Part shown: positions 9,112-18,328 of the stretch, piece after piece
Layout of the letters: each line of letters starts with the position of its first letter
Numbering within the stretch: position 1 is the first letter of the stretch
Assembly: GCF_003721595.1 (NCBI RefSeq)
Contig: NZ_RJJR01000001.1
Span: 1-64,000 of the forward strand
Source of the DNA: Hanamia caeni
GTDB lineage: Bacteria > Bacteroidota > Bacteroidia > Chitinophagales > Chitinophagaceae
Direction: 5' to 3'
DNA: 64,000 bases
Program-made: the position numbers and the translations under genes
The notes under the pieces: model-generated
Seen by the model: the letters and a program-made list of their open reading frames with translations, nothing else
Told to the model about the DNA's origin: nothing
Database searches by the model: none

Positions 9112-9972
9112 TTATTCTTTATCGTCAGCATTAAAGTAATTATCAAAGAACAGTGCCTGGTATTGAATGGCATTGGCCCAGAATGCCCATGTATGCCCGC
9201 CTGGCCTCACCGTAAAGTCATGTGGAATATTTCTTTCTAATAATTTTTCATGTAATTCTTTATTGACTCCATAAAAGAAATCTTCAGTGCCACAGGTGAA
9301 AGTGATGGCGAGCGAATTTGGAGTTAGCAGGTAAATTAAATTAATGTCGGTATTTTTTTCCCAGTTCCCAGGATGATCTTTGAAAGAACCCAGCCGTTTG
9401 CTCAGATCCCAGTTGAGCGGAAAAGGCCTGATGTCCACGCCGCCACTCATGCTGCCTGCTGCGCCAAAAATATCCTGGTGCCGGAATGAGAGATAGAACG
9501 CGCCATGGCCACCCATGCTCAAACCAGTGATAGCTCTGCCTTTTCTTGATGCGTTGGTGCTGTAGTGTTTATCGATATATGGTATCAGTTCTTTGGTAAT
9601 ATACGTTTCGTATCGCCATGAAGAATCTACAGGGCTGTCAAAATACCAGCTACCAAAATTTCCATCGGGGCATACTAATATTACATTGTACTGGTCTGAT
9701 AATTTTTTTATGCCAGGCGCTTTGGTTACCCAATCTGCATAATTGCCGCTATATCCATGCAGCAGATAAATTACATTATAAGAATTATTTTTTGAATAAT
9801 TATCCGGAGTTATTACCACGGCTTTTATATTCTTCTTCATTGATTGGCTGTAAGTCAGCGCTGTGTCTACCTTGGCAGCAAATGAATGACCTGAAAAAAT
9901 AATCAGCGACACAAAGAAAATGTGAATCAATATTTTTTTTGGGAATGGTGCAAATGAAATGTGCGGCTTCAT
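9112..9972 (-). CDS. Secreted alpha/beta-hydrolase, esterase D / FrmB-like family
   Basis: 286 residues with a signal peptide (hydrophobic 14-29, cleavage near SFA-AK), so periplasmic or exported. The putative-esterase fold shows the oxyanion segment YLLHGYSGN, nucleophile Ser152 in GLSMGG, acid Asp231 in GTEDFF and His260 in GGHTWAFW. Relatives include S-formylglutathione hydrolase, mycolyltransferase-like and xylan/feruloyl esterases. The export signal argues against formaldehyde detoxification and for hydrolysis of an extracytoplasmic ester, possibly on plant polysaccharide. No operon partner; the nearest upstream minus-strand gene is over 360 bp away. Confidence 0.88.
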   Translation of the reverse strand: MKPHISFAPFPKKILIHIFFVSLIIFSGHSFAAKVDTALTYSQSMKKNIKAVVITPDNYSKNNSYNVIYLLHGYSGNYADWVTKAPGIKKLSDQYNVILVCPDGNFGSWYFDSPVDSSWRYETYITKELIPYIDKHYSTNASRKGRAITGLSMGGHGAFYLSFRHQDIFGAAGSMSGGVDIRPFPLNWDLSKRLGSFKDHPGNWEKNTDINLIYLLTPNSLAITFTCGTEDFFYGVNKELHEKLLERNIPHDFTVRPGGHTWAFWANAIQYQALFFDNYFNADDKE

Positions 9973-10340
9973 TGAATTTTATTTTTTGACATGAAGATAT
10001 TTATTCAGGTTCGGATTGGAAAAATTTTTCTAAATTGAATCTAGAAATTATTTTCTAAAACGCCTGTATAGCGTGGAGCCAAAATAGAAATCAAACAAAT
10101 TTGTTGGTTACTGTATTGCGGTAAAACAAAAAATAAGCTGCCACAAAATTTTGGACAGCTTATTAAAACGGTTTTTCAATGCAGGACAAATATCTTGTCT
10201 TCGTTACAAATACATTCAAAATGTTTCCAGGGAATAAGTTTTGCGAAAGAGTGTTGGAGCGGTGTAAAATTAGTATTCGGATTCTTAAAAAAATTATATT
10301 ATTTTATCAAATGCTTACAAAATTTTATCCAATACTGAAT
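9973..10340. other. Spacer between esterase gene and tamL
   Basis: 368 bp with no supported gene. It holds the minus-strand terminator of tamL at about 10126-10164. The short frames crossing it have no recognisable composition or start context. Confidence 0.4.
10126..10164 (-). terminator. Terminator after tamL
   Basis: AATAAGCTG (10132-10140) pairs perfectly with CAGCTTATT (10156-10164) around a short loop. On the minus strand the stem is followed by TTTTTTGTTTT. It is about 180 bp past the tamL stop. Confidence 0.7.
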
Positions 10341-12776
10341 TTAAAATGGATAATCAATACCGATAGTAGCATTGAAATTTTCATATCGCCATATTTTGTC
10401 GTCCAGAGAGCCTCCGAATAAGTGCCTGAAATTGACAGCCGGAAATTGCCAGCCATCATTCTCCAAAACATCGGGTCGCTTAAACCTGAACGCCACATCA
10501 AACCTGATCAGAAAATAGCTGAAATCAAACCGGAAGCCTACTCCGGACGAAAGGCCAAGTTGTTTATACAGATTTTTAAATTTGAATTGCGTGGTATCTG
10601 TAGCGCCATCGGGCCTGGTATCTTTAAAATTCCAGATGTTGCCAAAATCAGTAAATAATGCCATTTTAAACAAAACCGCATTTGAAAATAAAGGCGCTAC
10701 ATCAAACCGGTATTCGGCATTGCCTTCCAACTGGATATCGCCCGTGCGATCATTAAAACGGATTTGGTTGGTTTTGTAAGGCGCTAACGGCTGGCCGCCC
10801 ACGCCAATTCCCCTGACCGGCCATCCGCGCATGCTGTTAGGCCCGCCTCCGAAATATTGTTTGAAGAAGGGGAGCGTTGTATCGTTTTTTGAAATCGGAA
10901 TTCCTACGCCCGCAAATGCCCTGAAAGCCAGGGCAGATTTGGGATGATTGATAGTATAAGTATAGTCAATATCCGCCTTGATAAATTCTTTTAAATATTT
11001 ATTGAAGAAATTTCCCGTCTGGGGCGTTTTGTCTTTCAATTTTAATAAGTCCCAAAGCAATCCTGATTCTTCAAGATTTATTTTCAGGTTGGTAATTAAT
11101 TTAGGATTGCGCGGATTGGCTTTTGCAAGATTATAACTTACACCTGCGCCCATCACCAGCGCTGTGTTAAATGAATACCTCAAAAACGGATTTTCGTTTA
11201 AGGTACTGTCAAAACTCTTGGAACGGTTGTATAACCGGCGGTAATCAAAATTAAAAAGTTTAAGACTCCATAAATGTTTGTCATTAGTGGTCCAGTTAAA
11301 ACCATAACTGGTATTAAATACCTGCTGATTAAAAAAATCAATCCTGTTAATGAGCGATACGTTGGTATTGATGAATGACTGGGTAGTAATAACTTTCTTA
11401 TTGTTGTAATTGGCAAAGGGAAATATGAATTTTGGAAATAGCAAAGTGTTTGAATAACTCAGCTCATTTGAGTTGATAAATGTGCCGTTGCTGTTACGAT
11501 GAACGGTATTAAATTCTACTCCCGCCTTGATGCCATTCGTCATCCGAATGGCGGATTTGGCAAGGTTCCTGTCCGTTACCACCACGTTGGCCGACAAGCC
11601 TAAAAGATTACCGGTGGCGGATGTTGTAATGCTGCTGGTCGCATTGTTGGCTGAATAGCTCATTTCAATATTGCCTTCGAACGAATATCTTTTTAACGGA
11701 ACAAGTTTGACTACCAGGTTTAAAAGATTTGTATCCTTTTGTTCAAGAATATCAATTGTAGGGCTTTCCCAAACACCAAGCTTATAAAGGTCATTAATAG
11801 TTTTAAAATAGGCGTCCTGCCTGAAAACACTATCTTTTTTTAAAGACAAGTTCCGGTCGATTAATGAAAATTTAAAAAGCTTACGATGGTATTCGGCGAT
11901 ATAATTTTTAAAAGTTCTTTTATGCAGTGTTGAATCTGTGAATAAATCTCCTGTCAGGTAATCAGGAAATACATACACCTGGTTGATATAATACTTCTGA
12001 AGATTACTGCTGTCAGGCAAATTATTTAATTGAAATCCAAGTCTGATAGTCGGGTTTTTTCTTTTTTCCTCAGCTTCGGCCAATAGCCGCAATTGCTCAA
12101 ACGGATCCTCTGAAACACTTGTCAGCGCAGCAATAGACGTGTCGCCGGTCGCTCTTATATCATCCGCTGTGAATTTATAATAGCCGTTGTTTTTAAAAAG
12201 ATTCACCAGCCTGTTTGTTTCATCTACAATGCCTGTGCGGGATACTGGCGTATTAGGCTTCAATTGTGATTCATCTTTTGTACTCACAGCTAATTCCTGC
12301 AGTTGTGGATGGGTGAAAAGATAAGCCACGGTATCTATCAGGGTTCGTTTACCTGCGTCCACATCATAAGTTATAGTTACCCTTTGTTGATTCACACGTT
12401 TGGTGACGGTATCAAAAGAATAGTTGATGGAAGGAGAATAGAACCCTGAATTCATGAGCAACGCGTGCATATTAGCGGCAGAAGTGGCTACGGCATTGGT
12501 GTCAAAAGCAGGCGGGTGCACATAGTAATGAAAAATGAAAAATTTATCTTTCACATTTACCCTTGCGCTATCTACAAGCTGGGTATTTAATTTAGATTTT
12601 AAAACCGCTTTCTCATCCTTACTTACCTTTTCCGCCTTCAGTTTAATATTGTTTTTAAAAACGAAAGGAACATTTTTTTGATATTTTTGAACAATCACAC
12701 AACCGGGCAACAGAACAACACAAAAAACAATTCCTAAAAATAAAACGGATAAAGGAGGTGGGCTAATACCTTTCAT
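10341..12776 (-). CDS. tamL: TamL-type BamA/TamA family outer-membrane assembly lipoprotein
   Basis: 811 residues. The signal peptide ends in the lipobox LLPGC with Cys26, so the N-terminus is lipidated, which is the feature separating Bacteroidota TamL from proteobacterial TamA. A periplasmic region with POTRA-like repeats (about 45-370) precedes a C-terminal 16-strand Omp85-type barrel ending in a terminal Phe. The barrel holds the conserved lid-loop motif GGGPNSMRGW, an RGW variant of RGF/RGY. The role is insertion or assembly of outer-membrane proteins together with TamB; no tamB is in the window. It is divergent from a methyltransferase gene with only 12 bp between start codons, so its promoter must lie inside that gene. 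Confidence 0.92.
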   Translation of the reverse strand: MKGISPPPLSVLFLGIVFCVVLLPGCVIVQKYQKNVPFVFKNNIKLKAEKVSKDEKAVLKSKLNTQLVDSARVNVKDKFFIFHYYVHPPAFDTNAVATSAANMHALLMNSGFYSPSINYSFDTVTKRVNQQRVTITYDVDAGKRTLIDTVAYLFTHPQLQELAVSTKDESQLKPNTPVSRTGIVDETNRLVNLFKNNGYYKFTADDIRATGDTSIAALTSVSEDPFEQLRLLAEAEEKRKNPTIRLGFQLNNLPDSSNLQKYYINQVYVFPDYLTGDLFTDSTLHKRTFKNYIAEYHRKLFKFSLIDRNLSLKKDSVFRQDAYFKTINDLYKLGVWESPTIDILEQKDTNLLNLVVKLVPLKRYSFEGNIEMSYSANNATSSITTSATGNLLGLSANVVVTDRNLAKSAIRMTNGIKAGVEFNTVHRNSNGTFINSNELSYSNTLLFPKFIFPFANYNNKKVITTQSFINTNVSLINRIDFFNQQVFNTSYGFNWTTNDKHLWSLKLFNFDYRRLYNRSKSFDSTLNENPFLRYSFNTALVMGAGVSYNLAKANPRNPKLITNLKINLEESGLLWDLLKLKDKTPQTGNFFNKYLKEFIKADIDYTYTINHPKSALAFRAFAGVGIPISKNDTTLPFFKQYFGGGPNSMRGWPVRGIGVGGQPLAPYKTNQIRFNDRTGDIQLEGNAEYRFDVAPLFSNAVLFKMALFTDFGNIWNFKDTRPDGATDTTQFKFKNLYKQLGLSSGVGFRFDFSYFLIRFDVAFRFKRPDVLENDGWQFPAVNFRHLFGGSLDDKIWRYENFNATIGIDYPF

Positions 12777-12788
12777 AATTTAAAAACC

Positions 12789-13550
12789 ATGTTGAGCAAA
12801 AAGATTGTCAAATATATTCAAAGTTTAAGCCTTAAAAAATTCAGGGATGCTGAAGGCGCCTTTATTGCAGAAGGACCAAAAATTGTAAACGAATTTCTTT
12901 CTGAAAAAAAGCTAAAATGTATTTTGATTTGCGCAGTGAAAGATTGGTTAAACGAAAACAGCCTTTTATTGGAAGGGCAAGATATTTCCGCTATGTATGA
13001 GATTGATGAACATTGGCTTAAAAGCATTTCCCAGTTAAAAACTCCTAATAAGGTGGTAGCTGTTTTGGGTAAAAACGATGCTGATTTACCAAGCCTTACC
13101 GGAAAAATTTCTATCCTGCTCGATGATCTGCAGGACCCGGGGAATCTTGGAACTATTATTCGCATCGCCGACTGGTTTGCCATCGAAAATATTATTTGCA
13201 GTGACACTAGTGTCGATTGCTACAATCCCAAAGTGGTACAATCCTCGATGGGAAGCCTTGCACGCGTGAATGTATTTTATAAAGATTTGCAGCAATTCCT
13301 GCCTGAAAACTCCGCAATTAAAACTTATGCAACTACTTTAAATGGCGCTTCCATTTTTAACTTCCCAAAGTTAAATGAAGGCTTTATTCTGATTGGAAAC
13401 GAATCAAAAGGCATTCACAATAATCTGTTGAAACTTTGCACACATCAAATTACTATTCCCAGGATAGGCCACGCTGAATCTTTAAATGCAGCTGTGGCAA
13501 CCGGCATTATTCTATCCCAAATCATTAAGGCCCTTAACTCACCGAAATAA
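12789..13550 (+). CDS. TrmH/SpoU family RNA 2'-O-methyltransferase
   Basis: 253 residues. Transfers methyl from SAM to a ribose 2'-OH in rRNA or tRNA. The N-terminal substrate-binding domain begins SKKIVKYIQSLSLKKFRD. The C-terminal SPOUT (trefoil-knot) domain has all three motifs: LDDLQDPGNLGTIIRIADWF (motif 1, with the conserved N and R), FILIGNESKGI (motif 2) and IPRIGHAESLNAAVATGI (motif 3). The exact RNA target cannot be assigned. Co-location with tamL is an arrangement I associate with this bacterial group. The start codon lies 12 bp from tamL's, in the opposite direction. Confidence 0.93.
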   Translation: MLSKKIVKYIQSLSLKKFRDAEGAFIAEGPKIVNEFLSEKKLKCILICAVKDWLNENSLLLEGQDISAMYEIDEHWLKSISQLKTPNKVVAVLGKNDADLPSLTGKISILLDDLQDPGNLGTIIRIADWFAIENIICSDTSVDCYNPKVVQSSMGSLARVNVFYKDLQQFLPENSAIKTYATTLNGASIFNFPKLNEGFILIGNESKGIHNNLLKLCTHQITIPRIGHAESLNAAVATGIILSQIIKALNSPK

Positions 13551-13638
13551 TAAGCCGCTGATTTTCTTCTTTAAAAGATTGGTTTACCAATTCAAATTTT
13601 ATTTAAGGTAGTTTTCTTTTTAAAAAATTTAAAAAGTA

Positions 13639-13671
13639 TTTGGAACTTATGTTAATAATATATTATTTTCG
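13639..13671 (+). promoter_or_regulatory. Promoter of the ROK regulator gene
   Basis: TTTG at 13639-13642 is separated by 21 bp from TATTTTCG at 13664-13671, one base off the Bacteroidota -7 consensus TAnnTTTG. Transcription would start near 13677, a few bases before the ATG at 13691. Confidence 0.5.
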
Positions 13672-13688
13672 CCGAACTTTAACATAAG
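13646..13688. promoter_or_regulatory. Inverted-repeat operator candidate
   Basis: CTTATGTTAA (13646-13655) and TTAACATAAG (13679-13688) are exact reverse complements. They are 33 bp apart centre to centre, close to three helical turns. Between them lies a second perfect palindrome, AATAATATATTATT (13654-13667). The pair brackets the predicted -7 box and transcription start of the ROK gene, which is the position expected for autoregulation. Confidence 0.55.
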
Positions 13689-13690
13689 CT

Positions 13691-14908
13691 ATGATTAATG
13701 AGAAAAGAAATTTAATAAGAAATAAAATTCTCAAAGAATTATATTTTGAAAGCAATCTTTCTTGTGCCGACCTTTCATCGCGGATACATAAAAGCTTTCC
13801 TCTTACTTCAGGTTTTATTGAAGAACTGGTTAAAGAGAACCTGGTGATTGAATCCGGTTATGCTCCATCAACCGGTGGCCGCCGCCCGTTAACGTATTCA
13901 GTAAACAACGATGTCACCTACCTGGTATCTGTAGCAATGGACCAATACGTGACAAAGATTGCCGTGATGGATATGAAAAACCGGTTTGTGATTCCTGTTG
14001 AAAAGATACTTCTGCCGCTCGCTGATAACACAAAAGCAGTGGCAGCCCTGGTTGAGAATCTGGTACGGGTTATCGATTCGTGCGGAATTCCAAAAGAAAA
14101 AATTGCCGGAGTAGGAATCGGGATGCCGGGATTTGTAAACGTCGACAAAGGGATCAATTATTCTTTTCTGCAGCTACCCGGCAATGAAAGCCTTACGGAT
14201 TATTTCTCAAAAGAATTAGGGCTTCCGGTATATATCGACAACGATTCCAGCCTGATTGCCCTTGCTGAATACTATTTCGGAAAAGCAAGGAATGAAAGGA
14301 ATGCGATGGTAATCAACATAGGGTGGGGAATAGGCTTGGGGATGATTTTGAACGGTGAGCTTTTCAGGGGGCATGATGGATTTGCCGGAGAGTTTAGCCA
14401 CATTCCTCTTTTTTTAAACGGTAAGCTTTGCTGGTGTGGTAAAGTGGGTTGTCTTGAAACCGAAACCTCTCTTTTGCTGATGATACAAAGCGCCAAAGAG
14501 GGGATTGAAGAAGGCCGCAAATCAAGGTTGAAGCACCTTCCTTTTGGTGATTTGGAATTAGCTTTTGAAGGTATAGCCCGTGCGGCCCAGGAAGGAGACC
14601 AGTTTGCTGCAGAATTGTTTTCAAAGGCCGGACATAATATAGGCAAAGGAGTAGCTGTGCTTATTCATCTTTTCAATCCACATAAAATTATTTTAAGTGG
14701 CCGCGGTTCGCTGGCGGGAAAGGTATGGCAGGCGCCTATTCAGCAAGCCTTAAATGAATTTTGTATTCCGAGGCTTCACCAGGGAACGGATATTGAAGTC
14801 TCCAATTTAGGCGCAAATGCTGAACTGATAGGCGGCGCGGCGCTGGTGATGGAGAATTATGATTACCTGTCAGAAATTATAGACAATGCAAATAAAAAAA
14901 CTGCCTGA
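13691..14908 (+). CDS. ROK-family transcriptional regulator (NagC/XylR-like)
   Basis: 405 residues. An N-terminal winged HTH (about 1-70) is followed by the ROK sugar-kinase-like fold. The zinc motif is CWCGKVGCLE, matching CxCGxxGCxE, and the phosphate loop region contains GVGIGMPGFV. Regulators of this type bind a sugar or sugar phosphate and release DNA. The gene lies 72 bp upstream of susC in the same direction with no terminator between, so it is the likely local regulator of the glycan locus. The inverted repeat over its promoter suggests it also controls itself. Confidence 0.9.
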   Translation: MINEKRNLIRNKILKELYFESNLSCADLSSRIHKSFPLTSGFIEELVKENLVIESGYAPSTGGRRPLTYSVNNDVTYLVSVAMDQYVTKIAVMDMKNRFVIPVEKILLPLADNTKAVAALVENLVRVIDSCGIPKEKIAGVGIGMPGFVNVDKGINYSFLQLPGNESLTDYFSKELGLPVYIDNDSSLIALAEYYFGKARNERNAMVINIGWGIGLGMILNGELFRGHDGFAGEFSHIPLFLNGKLCWCGKVGCLETETSLLLMIQSAKEGIEEGRKSRLKHLPFGDLELAFEGIARAAQEGDQFAAELFSKAGHNIGKGVAVLIHLFNPHKIILSGRGSLAGKVWQAPIQQALNEFCIPRLHQGTDIEVSNLGANAELIGGAALVMENYDYLSEIIDNANKKTA

Positions 14909-14980
14909 TTCAACTAATTATAAACTTCTTTTTTTAACAAAAAGCACAAATCCGATTCATTTATTACAAAAACAAATGCA

Positions 14981-17900
14981 ATGACAAAAATTGTTTTCAA
15001 ACTTTTGCTCTGCCCTATTTTCTGCGCCTTTGCGCTTGTTGCGGCAGCGCAACAAAAATCAGTAACCGGGACGGTTACTGACGACCAGGGTACCCCGATA
15101 CCCAATGTATCTGTCCTTTTAAAAGGATCAACTTCGGGAGTAGCCACAAACGACAACGGAAAGTTTTCCATTTCTGTGCCTGGAAATTCCAGCGTGCTCG
15201 AATTTTCTTCTGTTGGCTATGTTTCAAAAGAAGTGCCTGTTGGCGCGTCAAGTTCATTGACAGTAGTTTTAAACAGCGAGCAGGGACAACAAATGCAGGG
15301 AGTAGTAGTAACGGCTCTCGGCGTAAAGCGCCAGGAAAGATCGCTGGGCTATGCTACTTCTACTGTTTCGTCTAGCGATATTGTAAAAACTGCCCCCACC
15401 AATTTTGCCAGCGCATTGTATGGTAAGGTTCCGGGATTGCAGGTATCGCAATCACCAGGCGGCTCCACTTCCGGTGTGGTAATGCAGTTGCGGGGAGTAA
15501 ACTCTATCAGCTTCAGTTCCACCCCGCTTATTATTTTGGATGGAGTTCCTGTCAGAGATGGACCTTTTAACAACGGCAATTATTGGGGCGACCAGCGTGT
15601 AAGGTCTAATGGTCTTACTGATTTGAACACGGAGGATATTGAAAGTGTTACCGTGCTGAAAGGCGCTGCTGCGGCTGCTTTGTATGGCTCTGAAGGCAAA
15701 AATGGTGTTTTGGTACTTACGAGTAAAAAAGCCAAGAAAGGCTTTAATGTTAATTTCAACGCCACATATTTTCAAAATGAGGTGGCCTATTTGCCTGAAC
15801 TTCAAAACGTGAGAGGAGCGGGGTTCCCGGTTCCTTATGGAATTTATGCAAGTGGCCCCGATGGATTTGGAAGCTATACTTTAGATGGAACTACCTACAG
15901 AACAAATTTGCAGGCCGGCTTAAGCTTTGGCCCTAAGTTCGACGGTAAACCAATTTTATCATGGGATGGGAAAGTGCGTCCTTATTCGCCGCAACCGGAC
16001 AGGTATAAAAATCTGTTCCAAAAAGGGCAAAACTCTTCACAGAACGTTTCCATCAGCAGCGGAACAGATAAAGCTGATATCCGCTTGTCTTTGACTCATG
16101 ATAATTTTGAAGGCGTTAGCAAAAACTCTAAGGATGAGAGATTGAATGCCAATTTTACAAGTACTATTAAGTTTAGTAAAAATTACTCGCTGGATATTAT
16201 GATCAATTATATGAACCAGCATGTTCATAACCGTCCTTATCTTGTAGACAGGCTGATTAATAATTTCACAGGAATGATGCCGGCTTTTGACAACGGCGCC
16301 TGGTATTATGATAAATACAGAACCAGCCTCGGATATAAATATGTTACGGGCACCAATCCAAGTTTAACGCCCGATGAAAATCTAAAAATACCGAATTACA
16401 GAACCGATATTTTGGATTATGTATGGAACATGATGTCAAACAATGAAGATGATTATAATAACCGGTTGATATCAAGCATTACCAATAATCTTACCATTAT
16501 AGACGGACTAACATTGCGTGGCAAAATTGCGACTGACGCCACTTTTAACCAGACCTTTAGTAAAAACCTTTCATCACAGCCAGTTCAATATGGTCCTAGC
16601 GGCTACTATGCGCAATCAAATTATAACTATAGTATTTTGTACGGTGATGTGTTAGCTACCTATATGCGTAATATAACAAAAGACTTGGAATTTTCTATCA
16701 TGGGTGGCTATAGTGGCCGCAGAGAAAAAGGGATGACCACCAACGTCGGAACCAATGGCGGACTTTCAGTTGAAAATAAATTTGATTTAAGTGCGTCTTA
16801 TAATACCCCGTTCAGCAGCGGCGGTGGTCAAAGCTACTTTACTACAGATGCTTTCCTGGGAACTTTAAATTTTAACTATAAAAACTATGCTTTTATAGAA
16901 GGAACCATAAGGAGAGACAGGACCTCTACGATGAATCCTAATAATAACTCTTTCGTATATCCCTCTGTAAATGCAAGCCTTGTTTTGTCTGACATGTTTA
17001 AACTACCTACTGTAATTAACTATGCTAAATTAAGGGCATCGTGGGGAACAGTGGGTAGCTATCCACAAGCTTACCTCGCTAACGTAGCCTATAATACCGG
17101 CAATTTGGGTGTGCAATTACCAGGAACTAACCCGGTGTTGACCACATCCACCATTACAAACCCGTATGGTAATGATAACATCCGTCCTGAAATGAAAAAA
17201 ACCTATGAATTTGGGTTGGCAATCGAAACATTTGAACGCAGGTTAAATTTTGATTTCACTTATTATCACGATAATGTATATGATTTGCTTATCAATTTAT
17301 CATTGCCACAAAGCATGGGTGCATCAACGATTCTTTCCAATGTTGCCCAGTTGTCCAATAATGGTTTTGAAGCAAATATTAATGCAATTCCGGTACGTAC
17401 AAAGAATTTCCAATGGTCTCTTAGCCTGAATTATTTTAGCAATAAAAACAAGATTGATAAGCTGGCAACGGGGTCCGATGAACTTATCCATTCTGATAAC
17501 GATGGTAATGCTTACCAGATAAAATCAGTTGTTGGCCATCCGGTTGGTGATATTTATGTTCATCCGTTGCTGGTGAACAGTAAAGGTCAGCCAATCATCA
17601 CAAGCGATGGACTTTACCAGCAGGATCCAAACAAAATGGTTTCAGGTGGTAACAGCCAGGTAAAGGGTGCCGGTGGTTTCAACAATACTTTTTCTTACAA
17701 AAACTTTGATTTAACCCTGGTTACTGATTTCAAATATGGCGGTTACGTCATTCCTACCGGTTTGTTCTGGATGAACAGCCGCGGTATTACTAAAGAAAGC
17801 CTTAAGTACATGGATGCAGATCATGGTGGTTTGAGCTATTACCTGGATGGGGATCTAAGAGGCATTCCTACTTCAGCAGCCCAGGGGCCAAATGGTGAAA

Positions 17901-18304
17901 CTGTTTTACACGATGGCATGTTGCTGCCGGGTGTAACAGCAGATGGCAAAGAGAATACAAATATTATTTCGCAGGCATATTACTATTGGAATATTTATAA
18001 CTGGGGTGGCCCTCAGTATTCTCCAAGTGCCCTATACTATTTGTATGTACAAAAAAATAATTATATCAAAATGAGGGAAATCTCCCTTGCTTACACATTG
18101 CCAACCAAAATGTCAGAAAAGGTTTGGGCAAAAAGATTGACCGTTTCAGTATTTGCAAGAAATCCATTTTACATATACAGAACAATAAAAAATATGGATG
18201 CTGAGCAATTGACAACCGGGAATGTTTGGTTCAATAATATTAGCAATGCTGGCAGCCAGCCTTCTACTAGAACTTTTGGCGCCATGTTAAGAGCAACATT
18301 TTAA
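14981..18304 (+). CDS. SusC/RagA-family TonB-dependent glycan transporter
   Basis: 1107 residues. A signal peptide (cleavage near VAAAQ) is followed by a carboxypeptidase-regulatory-like domain (about 27-105, starting VTGTVTDDQGTPIPNVSV), the SusC linker VVVTALGVKRQERSLGYA, a TonB plug (about 120-235, with LRGVNSIS and DGVPVRDG) and a large outer-membrane barrel ending in Phe. It imports oligosaccharides through the outer membrane in a complex with the SusD lipoprotein encoded 24 bp downstream, powered by TonB-ExbBD. The glycan is not evident from the sequence; the neighbouring GH3 enzyme suggests a beta-linked glycan. Confidence 0.96.
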   Translation: MTKIVFKLLLCPIFCAFALVAAAQQKSVTGTVTDDQGTPIPNVSVLLKGSTSGVATNDNGKFSISVPGNSSVLEFSSVGYVSKEVPVGASSSLTVVLNSEQGQQMQGVVVTALGVKRQERSLGYATSTVSSSDIVKTAPTNFASALYGKVPGLQVSQSPGGSTSGVVMQLRGVNSISFSSTPLIILDGVPVRDGPFNNGNYWGDQRVRSNGLTDLNTEDIESVTVLKGAAAAALYGSEGKNGVLVLTSKKAKKGFNVNFNATYFQNEVAYLPELQNVRGAGFPVPYGIYASGPDGFGSYTLDGTTYRTNLQAGLSFGPKFDGKPILSWDGKVRPYSPQPDRYKNLFQKGQNSSQNVSISSGTDKADIRLSLTHDNFEGVSKNSKDERLNANFTSTIKFSKNYSLDIMINYMNQHVHNRPYLVDRLINNFTGMMPAFDNGAWYYDKYRTSLGYKYVTGTNPSLTPDENLKIPNYRTDILDYVWNMMSNNEDDYNNRLISSITNNLTIIDGLTLRGKIATDATFNQTFSKNLSSQPVQYGPSGYYAQSNYNYSILYGDVLATYMRNITKDLEFSIMGGYSGRREKGMTTNVGTNGGLSVENKFDLSASYNTPFSSGGGQSYFTTDAFLGTLNFNYKNYAFIEGTIRRDRTSTMNPNNNSFVYPSVNASLVLSDMFKLPTVINYAKLRASWGTVGSYPQAYLANVAYNTGNLGVQLPGTNPVLTTSTITNPYGNDNIRPEMKKTYEFGLAIETFERRLNFDFTYYHDNVYDLLINLSLPQSMGASTILSNVAQLSNNGFEANINAIPVRTKNFQWSLSLNYFSNKNKIDKLATGSDELIHSDNDGNAYQIKSVVGHPVGDIYVHPLLVNSKGQPIITSDGLYQQDPNKMVSGGNSQVKGAGGFNNTFSYKNFDLTLVTDFKYGGYVIPTGLFWMNSRGITKESLKYMDADHGGLSYYLDGDLRGIPTSAAQGPNGETVLHDGMLLPGVTADGKENTNIISQAYYYWNIYNWGGPQYSPSALYYLYVQKNNYIKMREISLAYTLPTKMSEKVWAKRLTVSVFARNPFYIYRTIKNMDAEQLTTGNVWFNNISNAGSQPSTRTFGAMLRATF

Positions 18305-18328
18305 TAATAAAACGATAATAAGAATAAT

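Noticed and set aside
10179..10421. 80-codon plus-strand frame next to tamL
   Set aside because: Overlaps the tamL 3' end and the terminator hairpin; no recognisable protein sequence.
12751..12791. AAAGGAGG as a Shine-Dalgarno site for the methyltransferase
   Set aside because: It is about 30 nt from the ATG, too far, and lies inside the coding sequence of tamL where it reads as codons.
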